Positions 46,511-55,534 of a DNA stretch of 64,000 nucleotides are shown here, piece by piece. The stretch is from NCBI RefSeq assembly GCF_001581005.1, contig NZ_LHZV01000067.1:1-64000 (forward strand). Direction: 5' to 3'. A program made the position numbers and the translations under genes. A model generated the notes under the pieces. It saw nothing but the letters and a program-made list of their open reading frames with translations. It searched no databases and was not told where the DNA came from. How positions within the stretch are numbered: position 1 is the stretch's first letter; the number at the start of each line of letters is the position of its first letter. Source of the DNA: Acetobacter orleanensis. GTDB taxonomy: Bacteria; Pseudomonadota; Alphaproteobacteria; Acetobacterales; Acetobacteraceae.

Positions 46511-47920
46511 TCAGTGCCCGGTTATCCCCTGAAGCTGACGAGCATTCAGATCATCCGCACTGGATTCGGCCTTTTTCTGGGGTTTTGGCCGGGGGCGCGG
46601 CTTTGGCCTTACAGCAGCAGGCGCATCTGCTGACGGAGCCTCTCCCTGAGGCTGCCCCGCTAAACCGGGAAGAGGCGTAGCCTCCCCCGCTCCACCAACA
46701 CCGGCGGACGATTTTTCTACCGATGAAGAGGGGGCTGTGAGTCCTTTTGCACCTGACGCAGCACCCTCTGAACCGCTCACGCCCGCCGATGGAGCCCCAG
46801 CCTGCGTGCCCGTCCCCAGAGAACCATCCGTGATGGCCTCAGGCGTCAGCACCAGCTTCCTTCGCACGGCACCCTTGCGCCCCAGCGGCTGAGTGGTGAC
46901 AGAACCGGCGCTCAGCACAATGCCTCCCGCATTCCCGACTGTCAGGCTATACGGACCGCCCTCTGTCGGCACGGACCACTGGTCATCCACCTGCATGATG
47001 TGATCATACGCGACCTTACCGCTGGCGTCCTTCACCTGCACCCAACTGGGTGCGATGGCCTTCATGATTATCTGGTTATCTGGCTGATGACCCGGCACTC
47101 CCTGCGCGGCAACGGCGGGCGGCTCCGCCACAGGCTGAGTCGTGCTTGCCTGCGTAGTGCTTCCGCCCTCGGTGACGCTGGCTCCATCAGCAACAGTGCC
47201 CGCCGCTGGCGCACCGCTATTCTGCAAGTCAGAAGAAGGCTTTGAGAAATCCGGATTTTGGGCTGTCAGATCCGAAGGGGACTGCGCATCGCCCGGTATC
47301 TGCGCAGGCTTTACCGCGGCATCATGCGATGCGGCAGATGCCGCTCCGTGATCTGCTGCCTTGGGAGACGGCACAGCATCAGGGCCGGGAAGAATGGAGG
47401 CCACCTGCGGAGAGGGAGCGTTTTTTGTCTGTGCGTCTGGAATAATGGCCGCCACAGGCGGGACACGCTCAGGTGTTGGTGGCGCGTGCCCGATAAAATG
47501 ATACCACCCGACGTAGCTGGCAAGAATGACAGCGAGCCCGAGAGACACACTCACACCGGGGGGAATGCGCCGGTCCGGAACTGGTGCGGGGAATGTCAGG
47601 TCCGGCTTCCCCCCGCCACCTTTACCTTCCCGCTTATACCGTAGCACCAGTGTTGAAGCATCAAACCCAAGAGCCGCCCCATACGTACGCAGGAAGCCCA
47701 ACGCATAGGCCTCTGCGGGGAAGACACCTGCCCGCCCGCTCTCCAGCGCTTCCAGATAAGACTCCCGGATACGCAGCCATGCCGCGACATCCGCCAAAGA
47801 CCAACCAAGCTGCTCCCGCCGCACACGCAACGCCGCCCCCACCCCGAGGCTTTCCACATCAGGTAAAGGAAGCGTGAAAACAGGAATTTCCTGCTCTGGA
47901 ACAGAACCGGTTTCAGCCAT
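46511..47920 (-). CDS. rodZ: RodZ-like cytoskeleton/cell-shape protein
   Basis: A 469-residue bitopic membrane protein. Residues about 25-95 are the helix-turn-helix (ALRVRREQLGWSLADVAAWL), 122-141 form a single membrane helix, 150-280 are a low-complexity Pro/Ala/Ser linker, and about 285-370 are a periplasmic DUF4115 beta domain. The tail is a Pro/Lys/Arg-rich repeat. RodZ links MreB to the wall machinery. The ATG at 47920 overlaps the previous stop as ATGGCTGA; the frame runs upstream to 47974. Confidence 0.9.
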   Translation of the reverse strand: MAETGSVPEQEIPVFTLPLPDVESLGVGAALRVRREQLGWSLADVAAWLRIRESYLEALESGRAGVFPAEAYALGFLRTYGAALGFDASTLVLRYKREGKGGGGKPDLTFPAPVPDRRIPPGVSVSLGLAVILASYVGWYHFIGHAPPTPERVPPVAAIIPDAQTKNAPSPQVASILPGPDAVPSPKAADHGAASAASHDAAVKPAQIPGDAQSPSDLTAQNPDFSKPSSDLQNSGAPAAGTVADGASVTEGGSTTQASTTQPVAEPPAVAAQGVPGHQPDNQIIMKAIAPSWVQVKDASGKVAYDHIMQVDDQWSVPTEGGPYSLTVGNAGGIVLSAGSVTTQPLGRKGAVRRKLVLTPEAITDGSLGTGTQAGAPSAGVSGSEGAASGAKGLTAPSSSVEKSSAGVGGAGEATPLPGLAGQPQGEAPSADAPAAVRPKPRPRPKPQKKAESSADDLNARQLQGITGH

Positions 47921-48998
47921 TGCAATCCATGCGCCGCTGCTGGCGGACAAGTGCCGTAACAGCCTGCTCAACAAGGTCAGAAATAATTTCAGCCACCGGC
48001 TGAACGGCCTTCACCATACCAACAGATTGCCCGGCCATGACAGACCCGTTTTCAATATCCCCATCAATCACAGCGCGCCGCAAAGCACCAGCCCAGAAAT
48101 GTTCGATATCAAGCTGGGCTTCCTCGCGCGTCAGCTCACCACTCTGGAAGCGGTTAATCACTTCTGCCTGATGCGCAATAAAGCGGCGGCTGCCCTCATT
48201 CACCAGCCCCCGCACGGGGATAACTGGGAAACGCTCGTCCAACTGGATGGATGTAATGGCATCTCGCGCGTTGGAGCGCACAAACGCGTTCTTGAATTTT
48301 TCATGGGCGATGCTTTCCGTCGCCGCGGCAAACCGTGTTCCAAGCTGACCACCGGAGGCCCCCAGTTCCAGATAGGACAGCAGCGCATCGCCACGCCCCA
48401 GACCACCCGCGACAAACACAGGAACCTGATCAATATGCGGCAGGATTTCCTGCGCAAGCACCGTCAGGGAAACCGGGCCAACATGACCACCGGCCTCAGC
48501 ACCTTCGATCACCAGCGCATCAACACCCATCTTGATCAGCCGTTTGGCCAGCACCAGAGCCGGAGCAAAGGCAACCACCTTGGCACCTCCGTCCTTAGCC
48601 GCCTTGATGGCCGCACCCGGTGGAATACCCCCTGCCAGAACGATATGCCCCACACCCGCCTGCAAACAGACATCCACCAACTCATTGAGTTGCGGATGCA
48701 TGGTGATAAGGTTGACACCAAACGGGCGGTCCGTCAGCGCACGGGTGGCTGCAATTTCTTCCGCCAGCCTTTCCGGCTGCATGGCCCCGCAGGCAATCAC
48801 GCCAAAGCCGCCAGCGTTGGATATGGCCGAGACCAGAGTCCGCTCACTCACCCAAGACATCGCACCGCCAAGAATGGCGTAGTCCGTGCCCAGAAAGTCC
48901 GTGCCGCGCTTGCACAGATGGTCAAAGCGCTTTCTGGCGCGGGCTCTCTCGGCGTCCGTTGGGGGTGCATTCAGGTCAGAGGGGACAAGTTCAGACAT
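47913..48998 (-). CDS. Nitronate monooxygenase-family flavin enzyme
   Basis: A 361-residue FMN-dependent TIM-barrel of the NMO/2-nitropropane dioxygenase family. It has AILGGAMSWVSERTLVSAIS and GGFGVIACGAM near the N-terminus, EGAEAGGHVG (the family active-site region, residue about 160), and VPVFVAGGLGRGDALLSYLE for phosphate binding. The substrate is uncertain; related proteins include enoyl-ACP-reductase-like FabK. The start ATG at 48998 overlaps the lysC stop by 8 bases. Confidence 0.88.
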   Translation of the reverse strand: MSELVPSDLNAPPTDAERARARKRFDHLCKRGTDFLGTDYAILGGAMSWVSERTLVSAISNAGGFGVIACGAMQPERLAEEIAATRALTDRPFGVNLITMHPQLNELVDVCLQAGVGHIVLAGGIPPGAAIKAAKDGGAKVVAFAPALVLAKRLIKMGVDALVIEGAEAGGHVGPVSLTVLAQEILPHIDQVPVFVAGGLGRGDALLSYLELGASGGQLGTRFAAATESIAHEKFKNAFVRSNARDAITSIQLDERFPVIPVRGLVNEGSRRFIAHQAEVINRFQSGELTREEAQLDIEHFWAGALRRAVIDGDIENGSVMAGQSVGMVKAVQPVAEIISDLVEQAVTALVRQQRRMDCNG

Positions 48999-50244
48999 TA
49001 TCCAGTCCATATGCTGTGTGCAGGGCGCGCACGGCCAGTTCTGCATACTCGGCAGACAGCAGGACGGACACTTTGATCTCGCTGGTAGAAATCACCTGAA
49101 TATTGATAGACCGCTCAGACAACGTACGGAACATGGTGGCGGCCACTCCGGCGTGGGACCGCATACCAGTCCCCACCACACTGATTTTTACCACATCGGC
49201 GTCTGTTGCCAGTTCTTCATACTGCACCGCATCGCGCACGGATTCCAGTGTGCTGATGGCACGGGGCAGATCGGTCTTGGTGGTAGTGAATGTCATGTTC
49301 GTTGTGCCGTCAGCGCCCGTGCTCTGCACAATCATGTCCACATTGACATTGGCTTCGCTCAGCGGGCCGAAAATCGCCGCGGCAATGCCCGGACGATCAG
49401 GAATACGCCTGACCGAAAGCTTCGCTTCATCACGGGAATACGCAATGCCGGTTACCAGTTTCTTTTCCACGATTTCGTCCTCATCCACCACAAGAGAGCC
49501 GGGCAATTCACCTTCAACCAGCGCCGGACCATCCACAAAGCTTGATAGTACCTGAACACGCACCTGCTCACGCATGGCAAGGCCCACGCTGCGCGTCTGC
49601 AACACTTTGGCCCCTACGGAGGCGAGTTCCAGCATTTCCTCGTAGGTGATTTTTTCAAGTTTGCGCGCTTTGGCCACAATGCGCGGGTCTGTCGTGTAAA
49701 TCCCGTCCACATCGGTATAAATATCACAGCGGTCCGCCTTGATGGCAGCGGCAAGCGCTACGGCAGAGGTATCAGAGCCTCCACGCCCCAGCGTTGTCAC
49801 ACGGCCATCCGGCCCCACACCCTGAAAGCCCGCAACAACCGGCACCGTGCCCTCGGCCATGCAGCCCAGCAGGCGTTCCCCGTCAATCGTATCCAGACTG
49901 GCCTTGCCATGGACCGAGTCGGTCCGAATAGGCACCTGCCAGCCCGCAAAGGAGCGTGAGGATACGCCCAGCTTTTGCAGCGCGATGGCAAGGAGGCCGC
50001 TTGTCACCTGCTCACCCGTGGCAACAATGGAATCATATTCCCGCGCGTCATGCAGGTCAGAGAGACTATCACAAAAGCCGACAAGTTTGTTGGTTTCCCC
50101 GGCCATTGCCGAGACAACCACCAGCACATCACAGCCAGCGTCCTTCTGTTTTTTGACACGTTCGGCAACGGCCTTAATACGCTCAATATCCCCCACGGAT
50201 GTTCCACCGAACTTCATGACGATCCGAGGGACGGAACCGGGCAT
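48991..50244 (-). CDS. lysC: Aspartate kinase
   Basis: First step of the aspartate family pathway (lysine, threonine, methionine). The 417-residue protein has KFGGTSVGD at the N-terminus, GFQGVGPDGRVTTLGRGGSD in the kinase domain, and two C-terminal ACT domains (residues about 265-417) for feedback control. The ATG at 50244 (GGAG nine bases upstream) is preferred to a GTG at 50259. It is divergent from ubiG. Confidence 0.95.
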   Translation of the reverse strand: MPGSVPRIVMKFGGTSVGDIERIKAVAERVKKQKDAGCDVLVVVSAMAGETNKLVGFCDSLSDLHDAREYDSIVATGEQVTSGLLAIALQKLGVSSRSFAGWQVPIRTDSVHGKASLDTIDGERLLGCMAEGTVPVVAGFQGVGPDGRVTTLGRGGSDTSAVALAAAIKADRCDIYTDVDGIYTTDPRIVAKARKLEKITYEEMLELASVGAKVLQTRSVGLAMREQVRVQVLSSFVDGPALVEGELPGSLVVDEDEIVEKKLVTGIAYSRDEAKLSVRRIPDRPGIAAAIFGPLSEANVNVDMIVQSTGADGTTNMTFTTTKTDLPRAISTLESVRDAVQYEELATDADVVKISVVGTGMRSHAGVAATMFRTLSERSINIQVISTSEIKVSVLLSAEYAELAVRALHTAYGLDNV

Positions 50245-50363
50245 AACTTTTTTCTCCACCAGACGCGCTGCAAATGGTTGCGAAGCTTCACAAGGCGCGT
50301 CACATACCCTTCCCGGCCCCCTCTCGTCCAGCGGGGGAGATTAGCAGGAAAGGAATTTGTTCC

Positions 50364-51104
50364 ATGCATCCCTCCAGCCGAGACGCTGCTTCTTCCGTTT
50401 CCCCTGAAGAAATTGCCCGCTTCAGCGCGTTGGCCAGCCAGTGGTGGGACCCAACTGGCCCCATGCGCCCGCTGCATGCCATGAACGCCCTGCGCATTGA
50501 ATGGGCTTGCCGCCACTTCCCCATGCGCGGCCGCACCACGCGCCATGTGCGGGTGCTGGACATTGGCTGTGGGGCTGGTCTTGCCAGCGAGGCTTTAGCC
50601 AAAGCGGGACATGACGTGCTGGGCCTTGATGCATCCGCCGATGGCATTTCCGCAGCCCGCGCCCATCTGGACGCGCACCCTCTGCTCGCAGGGTCTGGAA
50701 CACTGGATTACCGGGTTGGCAGCGCTGAAGAACTGGTTGCGGAGAAGGCAAAATTTGATGCCGTTGTTGCCTTAGAAATTATTGAGCATGTTACTGATCC
50801 TGAAGCATTTATGAAAATGCTTTCCGATCTGGTCGAACCGAGCGGCATGGTCATTGTCTCCACCATGAACCGCACCCTGCGGTCACTGGCCGTGGGCAAG
50901 ATTGGGGCGGAATATGTGCTCCGTCTGCTTCCTATTGGCACGCATGAATGGCGGAAGTTTCTCACCCCGGCGGAACTGGGCCGGTTTGGGCGGGAGGCCA
51001 ATCTCCGTATTGAAGCGATAGCAGGCATGACCCCGTCTCTCTCAGGATGGAAAAAGAGCCGGGATCTAAGCGTGAATTACATCGCCGCCTTCAGGAAGGG
51101 ATAG
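50364..51104 (+). CDS. ubiG: Ubiquinone O-methyltransferase UbiG
   Basis: Performs both O-methylations of ubiquinone synthesis. The 246-residue SAM enzyme has the typical start EEIARFSALASQWWDPTGPMRPLHAMN, SAM motif VLDIGCGAGLASEALA, and VALEIIEHVTDPEAF. AGGAAAGGA precedes the ATG at 50364; the frame is open from 50274. Its 3' end overlaps the convergent lactonase gene by 14 bases. Confidence 0.95.
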   Translation: MHPSSRDAASSVSPEEIARFSALASQWWDPTGPMRPLHAMNALRIEWACRHFPMRGRTTRHVRVLDIGCGAGLASEALAKAGHDVLGLDASADGISAARAHLDAHPLLAGSGTLDYRVGSAEELVAEKAKFDAVVALEIIEHVTDPEAFMKMLSDLVEPSGMVIVSTMNRTLRSLAVGKIGAEYVLRLLPIGTHEWRKFLTPAELGRFGREANLRIEAIAGMTPSLSGWKKSRDLSVNYIAAFRKG

Positions 51105-52368
51105 CGTCTTCCGGGCGTCTGGCGAGCGTTATGAATTCAAAGCATGTGGGACTTCCAGTCGGCGTGAAGTCCCATGTGAAACTGATCTTGCCAGTTGTCT
51201 TATCCACGCGGAATGACGTGATGGAGTCACTCCTCTGGTTTGCAACATAGAGGTAGCTGCCAGACGGGTCGAACATCAGTGACCGGCCATAATCGGCATG
51301 TGTCCAGATTTCATCCACCAGCGTCAGACTTCCATCTGTTTCAACCTGAAAGACCGCCAGCGAGTCCCCCAGCCGGTTGGACACATACAGAAAATGCTCA
51401 TCTGGAGAGAGCACAATCCCGGCGGCAAGGGTACTGCCACGGAAATGGGCTGTCACGGTACTGACTGTCTGCTGGGGGGATATCTTGCCTGTCTGCGGGT
51501 CAAAATCCGCCACCACGACTTTGGAATCCTGCTCACACAACAGATAAAGCTTTTTGCCACCAGCCCCGAAAACAAAGTGCCGGGGGGCGGAACCGGGCGT
51601 CATGGTTGTAAACGGAACGGCCGCGGGTGAGAGCTTGCCTGTCGTCAGATTGATGGTCCAGACATAGACCCGGTCCAGCCCAGCATCCATCACCAGCACA
51701 AACCGACCGCTCGGATCTGTTTTGATCATATGCGGATGCGCGGAAGAATGGTCACTCACGGCAAAGTTACCGGACGGATTATCGGCGGCGCGGTCCGGCA
51801 TCCGGGGGCCAGAATTATGAATGAGGTCCGTTATGCGCCCAAGAGAGCCATCCGCATGCACATGGATAATGCCAATGGTGCCGCCGGTATAATTGGCCAC
51901 CATGACGTACCGGCCAGAAGGATGAACACTCAGGTGCGCGGGGTCAGCCCCGCCTGACGCGACGGTGTTCAGCTTTTTCAGGCCCCCCGTTGCCTGATCA
52001 ACCAGAAACGCCGTGACCGAACCGCTATGCGCGGTATCAAAATCATTGATCTCACTGACAGCATAGAGAAAACGGTGGTCCGGTGAGAGCGTGATGTAGG
52101 ACGGGCTGGCGATATCGGTAAAGGTTGTCAGATGCGTCAGAAGGCCGGTTTTCTGATCCATCTCAAAGACACTAATCCCTTCTCCATTCCCACCGGGCGG
52201 CCCGTGCTTGGTATAGCCGCCAACGTAACAGAGTGTTCTGTGCGCAGGCTTATCATCCTGAGAGGGGGCTTTTGCTGTATCATCGGCTGCCTTTGCTGGC
52301 AGCGAGACAGTCAAGGCACCTGCAAAACTACCCAGACCAAAAATACGTCGGGAAAAGGAGTGTGTCAT
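51091..52368 (-). CDS. Exported lactonase-family seven-bladed beta-propeller
   Basis: A 425-residue protein of the 6-phosphogluconolactonase-like (Pgl/YbhE) family. A twin-arginine-like signal (SRRIFGLGSFAGALTVSLPA) ends near AKA, so the enzyme is probably periplasmic. Propeller repeats are visible as AHLSVHPSGRYVMVANYTGG, VLSPDEHFLYVSNRLGDSLA and MFDPSGSYLYVANQRSDSIT. A periplasmic sugar-lactone role would suit an acetic acid bacterium with periplasmic sugar oxidation; the substrate is not shown. Confidence 0.88.
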   Translation of the reverse strand: MTHSFSRRIFGLGSFAGALTVSLPAKAADDTAKAPSQDDKPAHRTLCYVGGYTKHGPPGGNGEGISVFEMDQKTGLLTHLTTFTDIASPSYITLSPDHRFLYAVSEINDFDTAHSGSVTAFLVDQATGGLKKLNTVASGGADPAHLSVHPSGRYVMVANYTGGTIGIIHVHADGSLGRITDLIHNSGPRMPDRAADNPSGNFAVSDHSSAHPHMIKTDPSGRFVLVMDAGLDRVYVWTINLTTGKLSPAAVPFTTMTPGSAPRHFVFGAGGKKLYLLCEQDSKVVVADFDPQTGKISPQQTVSTVTAHFRGSTLAAGIVLSPDEHFLYVSNRLGDSLAVFQVETDGSLTLVDEIWTHADYGRSLMFDPSGSYLYVANQRSDSITSFRVDKTTGKISFTWDFTPTGSPTCFEFITLARRPEDAIPS

Positions 52369-52394
52369 CCTGTAATCGCCTTGTTCTTTTTATT

Positions 52395-52865
52395 TCAGGG
52401 CATTTTGCAGACAGGCCCTAATGTTCCTTCATAACGCGTCCATGTCTGTGTTTCACCAAAAAGTGGCAATCCTATATAGCCTCTCAACTTCAGCACATTT
52501 TTTTCGGGAGACCATATCTGCGCCTGATAGACATTCCCGCTATCCGGATCGAGAATTTTGCCATTCCAGCGTTTGTCATCGTCGGATGAGCGCCGAAAGC
52601 CGGTGAGCATCTGAATGCCGCATTCAGACCGCCCTTTGTGGTCTTTGGGAACATCGTTTCCCTGATAGCTCAACCCAACGAGTTGGCCGCACACCGTATC
52701 ACCACACATGCCAATTTTAAAAACACCGTCATGCCCTTGGCTGAGCCAATAGCCCATAAAGACGCTCTCCGGCGCTTCCGCACGCGCCTGAACCGGCGCC
52801 AGCAGTGCGGCGCTGAGCAGAAACGCGCTGAGGGACGCCATCATCCCTGCGTTTTTGAGAGTCAC
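52395..52865 (-). CDS. DUF2147 exported protein
   Basis: A 156-residue secreted protein with a signal peptide ending PVQARAEA and one DUF2147 domain (VFMGYWLSQGHDGVFKIGMC, NGKILDPDSGNVYQAQIW, LKLRGYIGLPLFGETQTW). The function of the family is unknown. A GTG at 52865 is chosen because AGGGGGAAG lies just upstream; ATG codons near 52898 lack a ribosome site. It is 26 bases before the lactonase gene. Confidence 0.82.
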   Translation of the reverse strand: MTLKNAGMMASLSAFLLSAALLAPVQARAEAPESVFMGYWLSQGHDGVFKIGMCGDTVCGQLVGLSYQGNDVPKDHKGRSECGIQMLTGFRRSSDDDKRWNGKILDPDSGNVYQAQIWSPEKNVLKLRGYIGLPLFGETQTWTRYEGTLGPVCKMP

Positions 52866-52960
52866 GCTGCTCTTCCCCCTTATCCGACACACCATCATGA
52901 CGATGTTGTGGGCAGAACCCCGCTGCAGGTCATGCCACGATACCGCCAGCCCTTCAACAC

Positions 52961-53401
52961 TCACCCATCCGCTCGGCGCACCCACGGAATAGTCAGAGTC
53001 GTCACGCCTTCTTCCGCCAGCATGGCCCGATCTTCTTCCGAAGCCTGACCATAAATCCCGCGTTCTGGCGCTTCCTTATGATGGATACGCAGGGCTTCTT
53101 CCGCAAAGCGACTACCCATATTGTCACACCCGGCCTCAACGGCCTGCCGGATTTTCTGGAGAGCCGCGAGCATCTGGTCTGGCAAAACCGCTCCTGCGGG
53201 TTTCTCCGCCACGGTTTCTGCCTGTGCAGTGCGGGATTGTCTGGCGATAGCCGGGGCCATGAGGGCCTGCTGCACGTCTGCGTTACCGCATTCCGGGCAG
53301 GAGAGAAGGCCTCCCGCCTGCAACTGCGCAAATGTCGCACTGTCACGGTACCAGCCCTCAAACTCATGACCCGTGCGGCATCGCAAACGATAGCAGATCA
53401 T
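52961..53401 (-). CDS. DUF1178 protein
   Basis: A 146-residue cytoplasmic protein. The N-terminal zinc-ribbon-like part reads ICYRLRCRTGHEFEGWY then LLSCPECGNADVQQALMAPA, and the conserved C-terminal block is GSRFAEEALRIHHKEAPERG followed by IYGQAS. The family is widespread in proteobacteria, usually near ubiG and grxC, and has no known function. It starts 17 bases after grxC. Confidence 0.88.
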   Translation of the reverse strand: MICYRLRCRTGHEFEGWYRDSATFAQLQAGGLLSCPECGNADVQQALMAPAIARQSRTAQAETVAEKPAGAVLPDQMLAALQKIRQAVEAGCDNMGSRFAEEALRIHHKEAPERGIYGQASEEDRAMLAEEGVTTLTIPWVRRADG

Positions 53402-53418
53402 CCTCCCATCTTTCTCCG

Positions 53419-53682
53419 TCAGCCTGCCAGACCCAAGGCGGCATCCAACTGCCCCTGCCGCTCCAGACGCATCAGATCATCACAGCCACCCAGAGGCCTC
53501 CCGTCCACAAAGGTCTGCGGCACGGTTGTGCTCCCGCCGGAGCGTTCAGTCGCCTGCTCGCGCTCCGGGGTGCCGCGCGGCGCATTGATTTCCTTAAACG
53601 CCACGTTTTTGCACTCCAGAAGACGCACTGCGCGAATGCAGTACGGGCAACCGGGCTGCGTATAAATTTCTATTGCGGGCAT
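53419..53682 (-). CDS. grxC: Glutaredoxin 3
   Basis: An 87-residue dithiol glutaredoxin. The active site CPYC is at residues 12-15 (YTQPGCPYCIRAVRLL), with the glutathione-binding TVPQTFVDGRPLGGCDD near residue 55. It lies 82 bases after comF in the comF-grxC-DUF1178 run. Confidence 0.94.
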   Translation of the reverse strand: MPAIEIYTQPGCPYCIRAVRLLECKNVAFKEINAPRGTPEREQATERSGGSTTVPQTFVDGRPLGGCDDLMRLERQGQLDAALGLAG

Positions 53683-53764
53683 TCTGCCGTTTCCTCATTC
53701 TCATACTGGTCGCATAAACTGACCCTGTGCCGTGCAGGCTGGGCCGGACACCGAGCACCTCTGC

Positions 53765-54550
53765 TTAGACATTCGTTTCCATGACTGGAAAATCAAGATC
53801 AACTTCTTTTTGCGCGGGCACACGCCCCGCAACCAGCAAACTGACCGATGCCGCCCCGGCCTCTAGCAAAACCTGCGTGCAGACCGATGCCGTGGCCCCG
53901 GTTGTCAGAACATCATCCACCAGCACAACAGACCGACCTGTAATCAAACGCGCACGGCGGGGATGCAGCGTGATGGCATTGACCATTTCAGCTTTCCGCT
54001 CCTGCGGCGAAAAACTGGCAAGACGGGATGTGGCCTTTCTCCGCACCAAGGCATCTGGCACGCAGCCCACACCCACTCTCCGGGCCACGGCTCCAGCCAG
54101 AATGGCGGCCTGATTATAACGCCGCCCAAGCAGACGCCAACGATGCACCGGCACAGGCACCAGAACCACATCCGGTGCTAGAATATCCCGCCCCGCCTGC
54201 ACCATGCGGTTTGCCAGAAAACGGGCGTTCTCAAGCCTGTCCGCATATTTCAGATGCAGGATGAGGTCTCGCCCTGCCTGATCATACAAAAACGCCGCAC
54301 GTGCATGCGCCCACACTGGATGATGGCGCTCGCAAGCCGGACATAATCCCGCAGACCCGATATAGGCCTCTGCCACTTGTGGCGTTGCGCAGGCATCACA
54401 ACAGGGCGGCACCATAGTGTGCAAACGCCCGAAGCAGTCTGCACACAGCAGACCGGCCTGCGCCACGTCCGCGTGACATAACAGGCAGGTGGGCGGAAAC
54501 AGACCATCCAGCGCCGCGCGTCCTATCCTGCGAGCACGACCCCACCGCAT
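53765..54550 (-). CDS. comF: ComF-family phosphoribosyltransferase-like protein
   Basis: A 261-residue protein linked to DNA uptake or recombination in other bacteria. A zinc-binding N-terminus is visible (CLLCHADVAQAGLLCADCF, CCDACATP, CPACERH), and a C-terminal PRTase fold has the PRPP loop SVVLVDDVLTTGAT. The ATG at 54550 gives the normal start; the frame is open to 54778, overlapping the divergent methyltransferase. The two genes share a 78-base promoter region. Confidence 0.9.
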   Translation of the reverse strand: MRWGRARRIGRAALDGLFPPTCLLCHADVAQAGLLCADCFGRLHTMVPPCCDACATPQVAEAYIGSAGLCPACERHHPVWAHARAAFLYDQAGRDLILHLKYADRLENARFLANRMVQAGRDILAPDVVLVPVPVHRWRLLGRRYNQAAILAGAVARRVGVGCVPDALVRRKATSRLASFSPQERKAEMVNAITLHPRRARLITGRSVVLVDDVLTTGATASVCTQVLLEAGAASVSLLVAGRVPAQKEVDLDFPVMETNV

Positions 54551-54628
54551 CACAAAGCCTCGTATCGTGCAGATTTCCAGTACCTGCACCCTTGGCAAGA
54601 CACACGGAAACGCGCAGATTTCACCATT

Positions 54629-55525
54629 ATGGATGCCCCCGTCATTTTTGACCGCAAGGCTGTCAAAGCACATAGAAACCGCGCCGCCAGACTGCAAAGT
54701 TCGGTCATGCCCATTCTCGACGCTGCTGCGGATATTCTGCTGGACCGGCTGAGCGACGTCACCCGCCAATTTACCCACGCTCTGGATATAGGGGGGCGCG
54801 GGGTCATGGCGGAACGTCTGACGGCACAGGATATTTCTGTCATCTCGTCAGACCTCTCGCCCTCCATGGCCGCCTGTGCGTCAGGCGTGGCGCTCTGCGC
54901 AGATGAAGAGGCACTTCCGTTTGCCCCCCACAGCTTTGACCTGATTACCGCAAACCTGTCCCTACACTGGATCAACGACCTCCCCGGCGCGCTGACCCAA
55001 GTCCGCCAGTGCCTAAAGCCGGATGGCCTGTTTCTGGCCAGCATGCCTATCCTGCCTACCCTGCGCCCACTCCGGCAGGCTCTGGACGATGCGGAACTCG
55101 CGCTGAGCGACGGAATTTCCCCCCGCGTATCACCCCTGCCAACACAACAAAGCTGCGCGCATCTGCTCCAGCGCGCCGGTTTTGCCCTGCCGGTTGTGGA
55201 TACAGAAAAGCTGGATTTGCGGTACCGCTCGCTTATGGCGCTGTTGCAGGATTTACGGGCCGCGGGAGAGACGAATGCTCTCGCACTCCGCAGCCGCACA
55301 ATACCACCGCGCCTTCTTTTTCCCGCCGCAGCGGCTGAAATAAATCCGGACGGCGCAGAGTCATTCGCCATGCCTTTGCATATGGCTATCCTGACGGCAT
55401 GGGCTCCAGCCCCCACGCAGCAGCAACCCTTAAAACCCGGCGCATTCACGCATAGTCTGGAGGCTGCCCTGACAGACACACCGCCTGCATCCTCTGCAAC
55501 ATCGTCTGGCAACACCCTCCGATAG
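54629..55525 (+). CDS. SAM-dependent methyltransferase (BioC/NDUFAF5-like)
   Basis: A 298-residue class I methyltransferase. Motif I is ALDIGGRGVMAERL, where DIGGRG replaces the usual DIGCGTG; ADEEALPFAPHSFDLITANL and LSLHWINDLPGALTQVRQCL follow. The gene is next to comF in many alphaproteobacteria, where it resembles the complex I assembly factor NDUFAF5. The real substrate is not known. The last 50 residues are Pro/Thr-rich. Confidence 0.82.
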   Translation: MDAPVIFDRKAVKAHRNRAARLQSSVMPILDAAADILLDRLSDVTRQFTHALDIGGRGVMAERLTAQDISVISSDLSPSMAACASGVALCADEEALPFAPHSFDLITANLSLHWINDLPGALTQVRQCLKPDGLFLASMPILPTLRPLRQALDDAELALSDGISPRVSPLPTQQSCAHLLQRAGFALPVVDTEKLDLRYRSLMALLQDLRAAGETNALALRSRTIPPRLLFPAAAAEINPDGAESFAMPLHMAILTAWAPAPTQQQPLKPGAFTHSLEAALTDTPPASSATSSGNTLR

Positions 55526-55534
55526 CAACCCGGC

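Noticed and set aside
46511-47920. Reading the HTH protein as a transcription factor
   Set aside because: The HTH is followed by one membrane helix, a Pro-rich linker and a DUF4115 domain, which is the RodZ layout.
47874-49076. A 400-codon plus-strand open frame
   Set aside because: It is antisense to the nitronate monooxygenase-like gene, has atypical composition, and has no recognised motif.
54550-55515. A 321-codon minus-strand open frame opposite the methyltransferase
   Set aside because: The plus strand carries a methyltransferase with SAM motifs; the minus frame is Ser/Arg/Ala-rich and unrecognisable.
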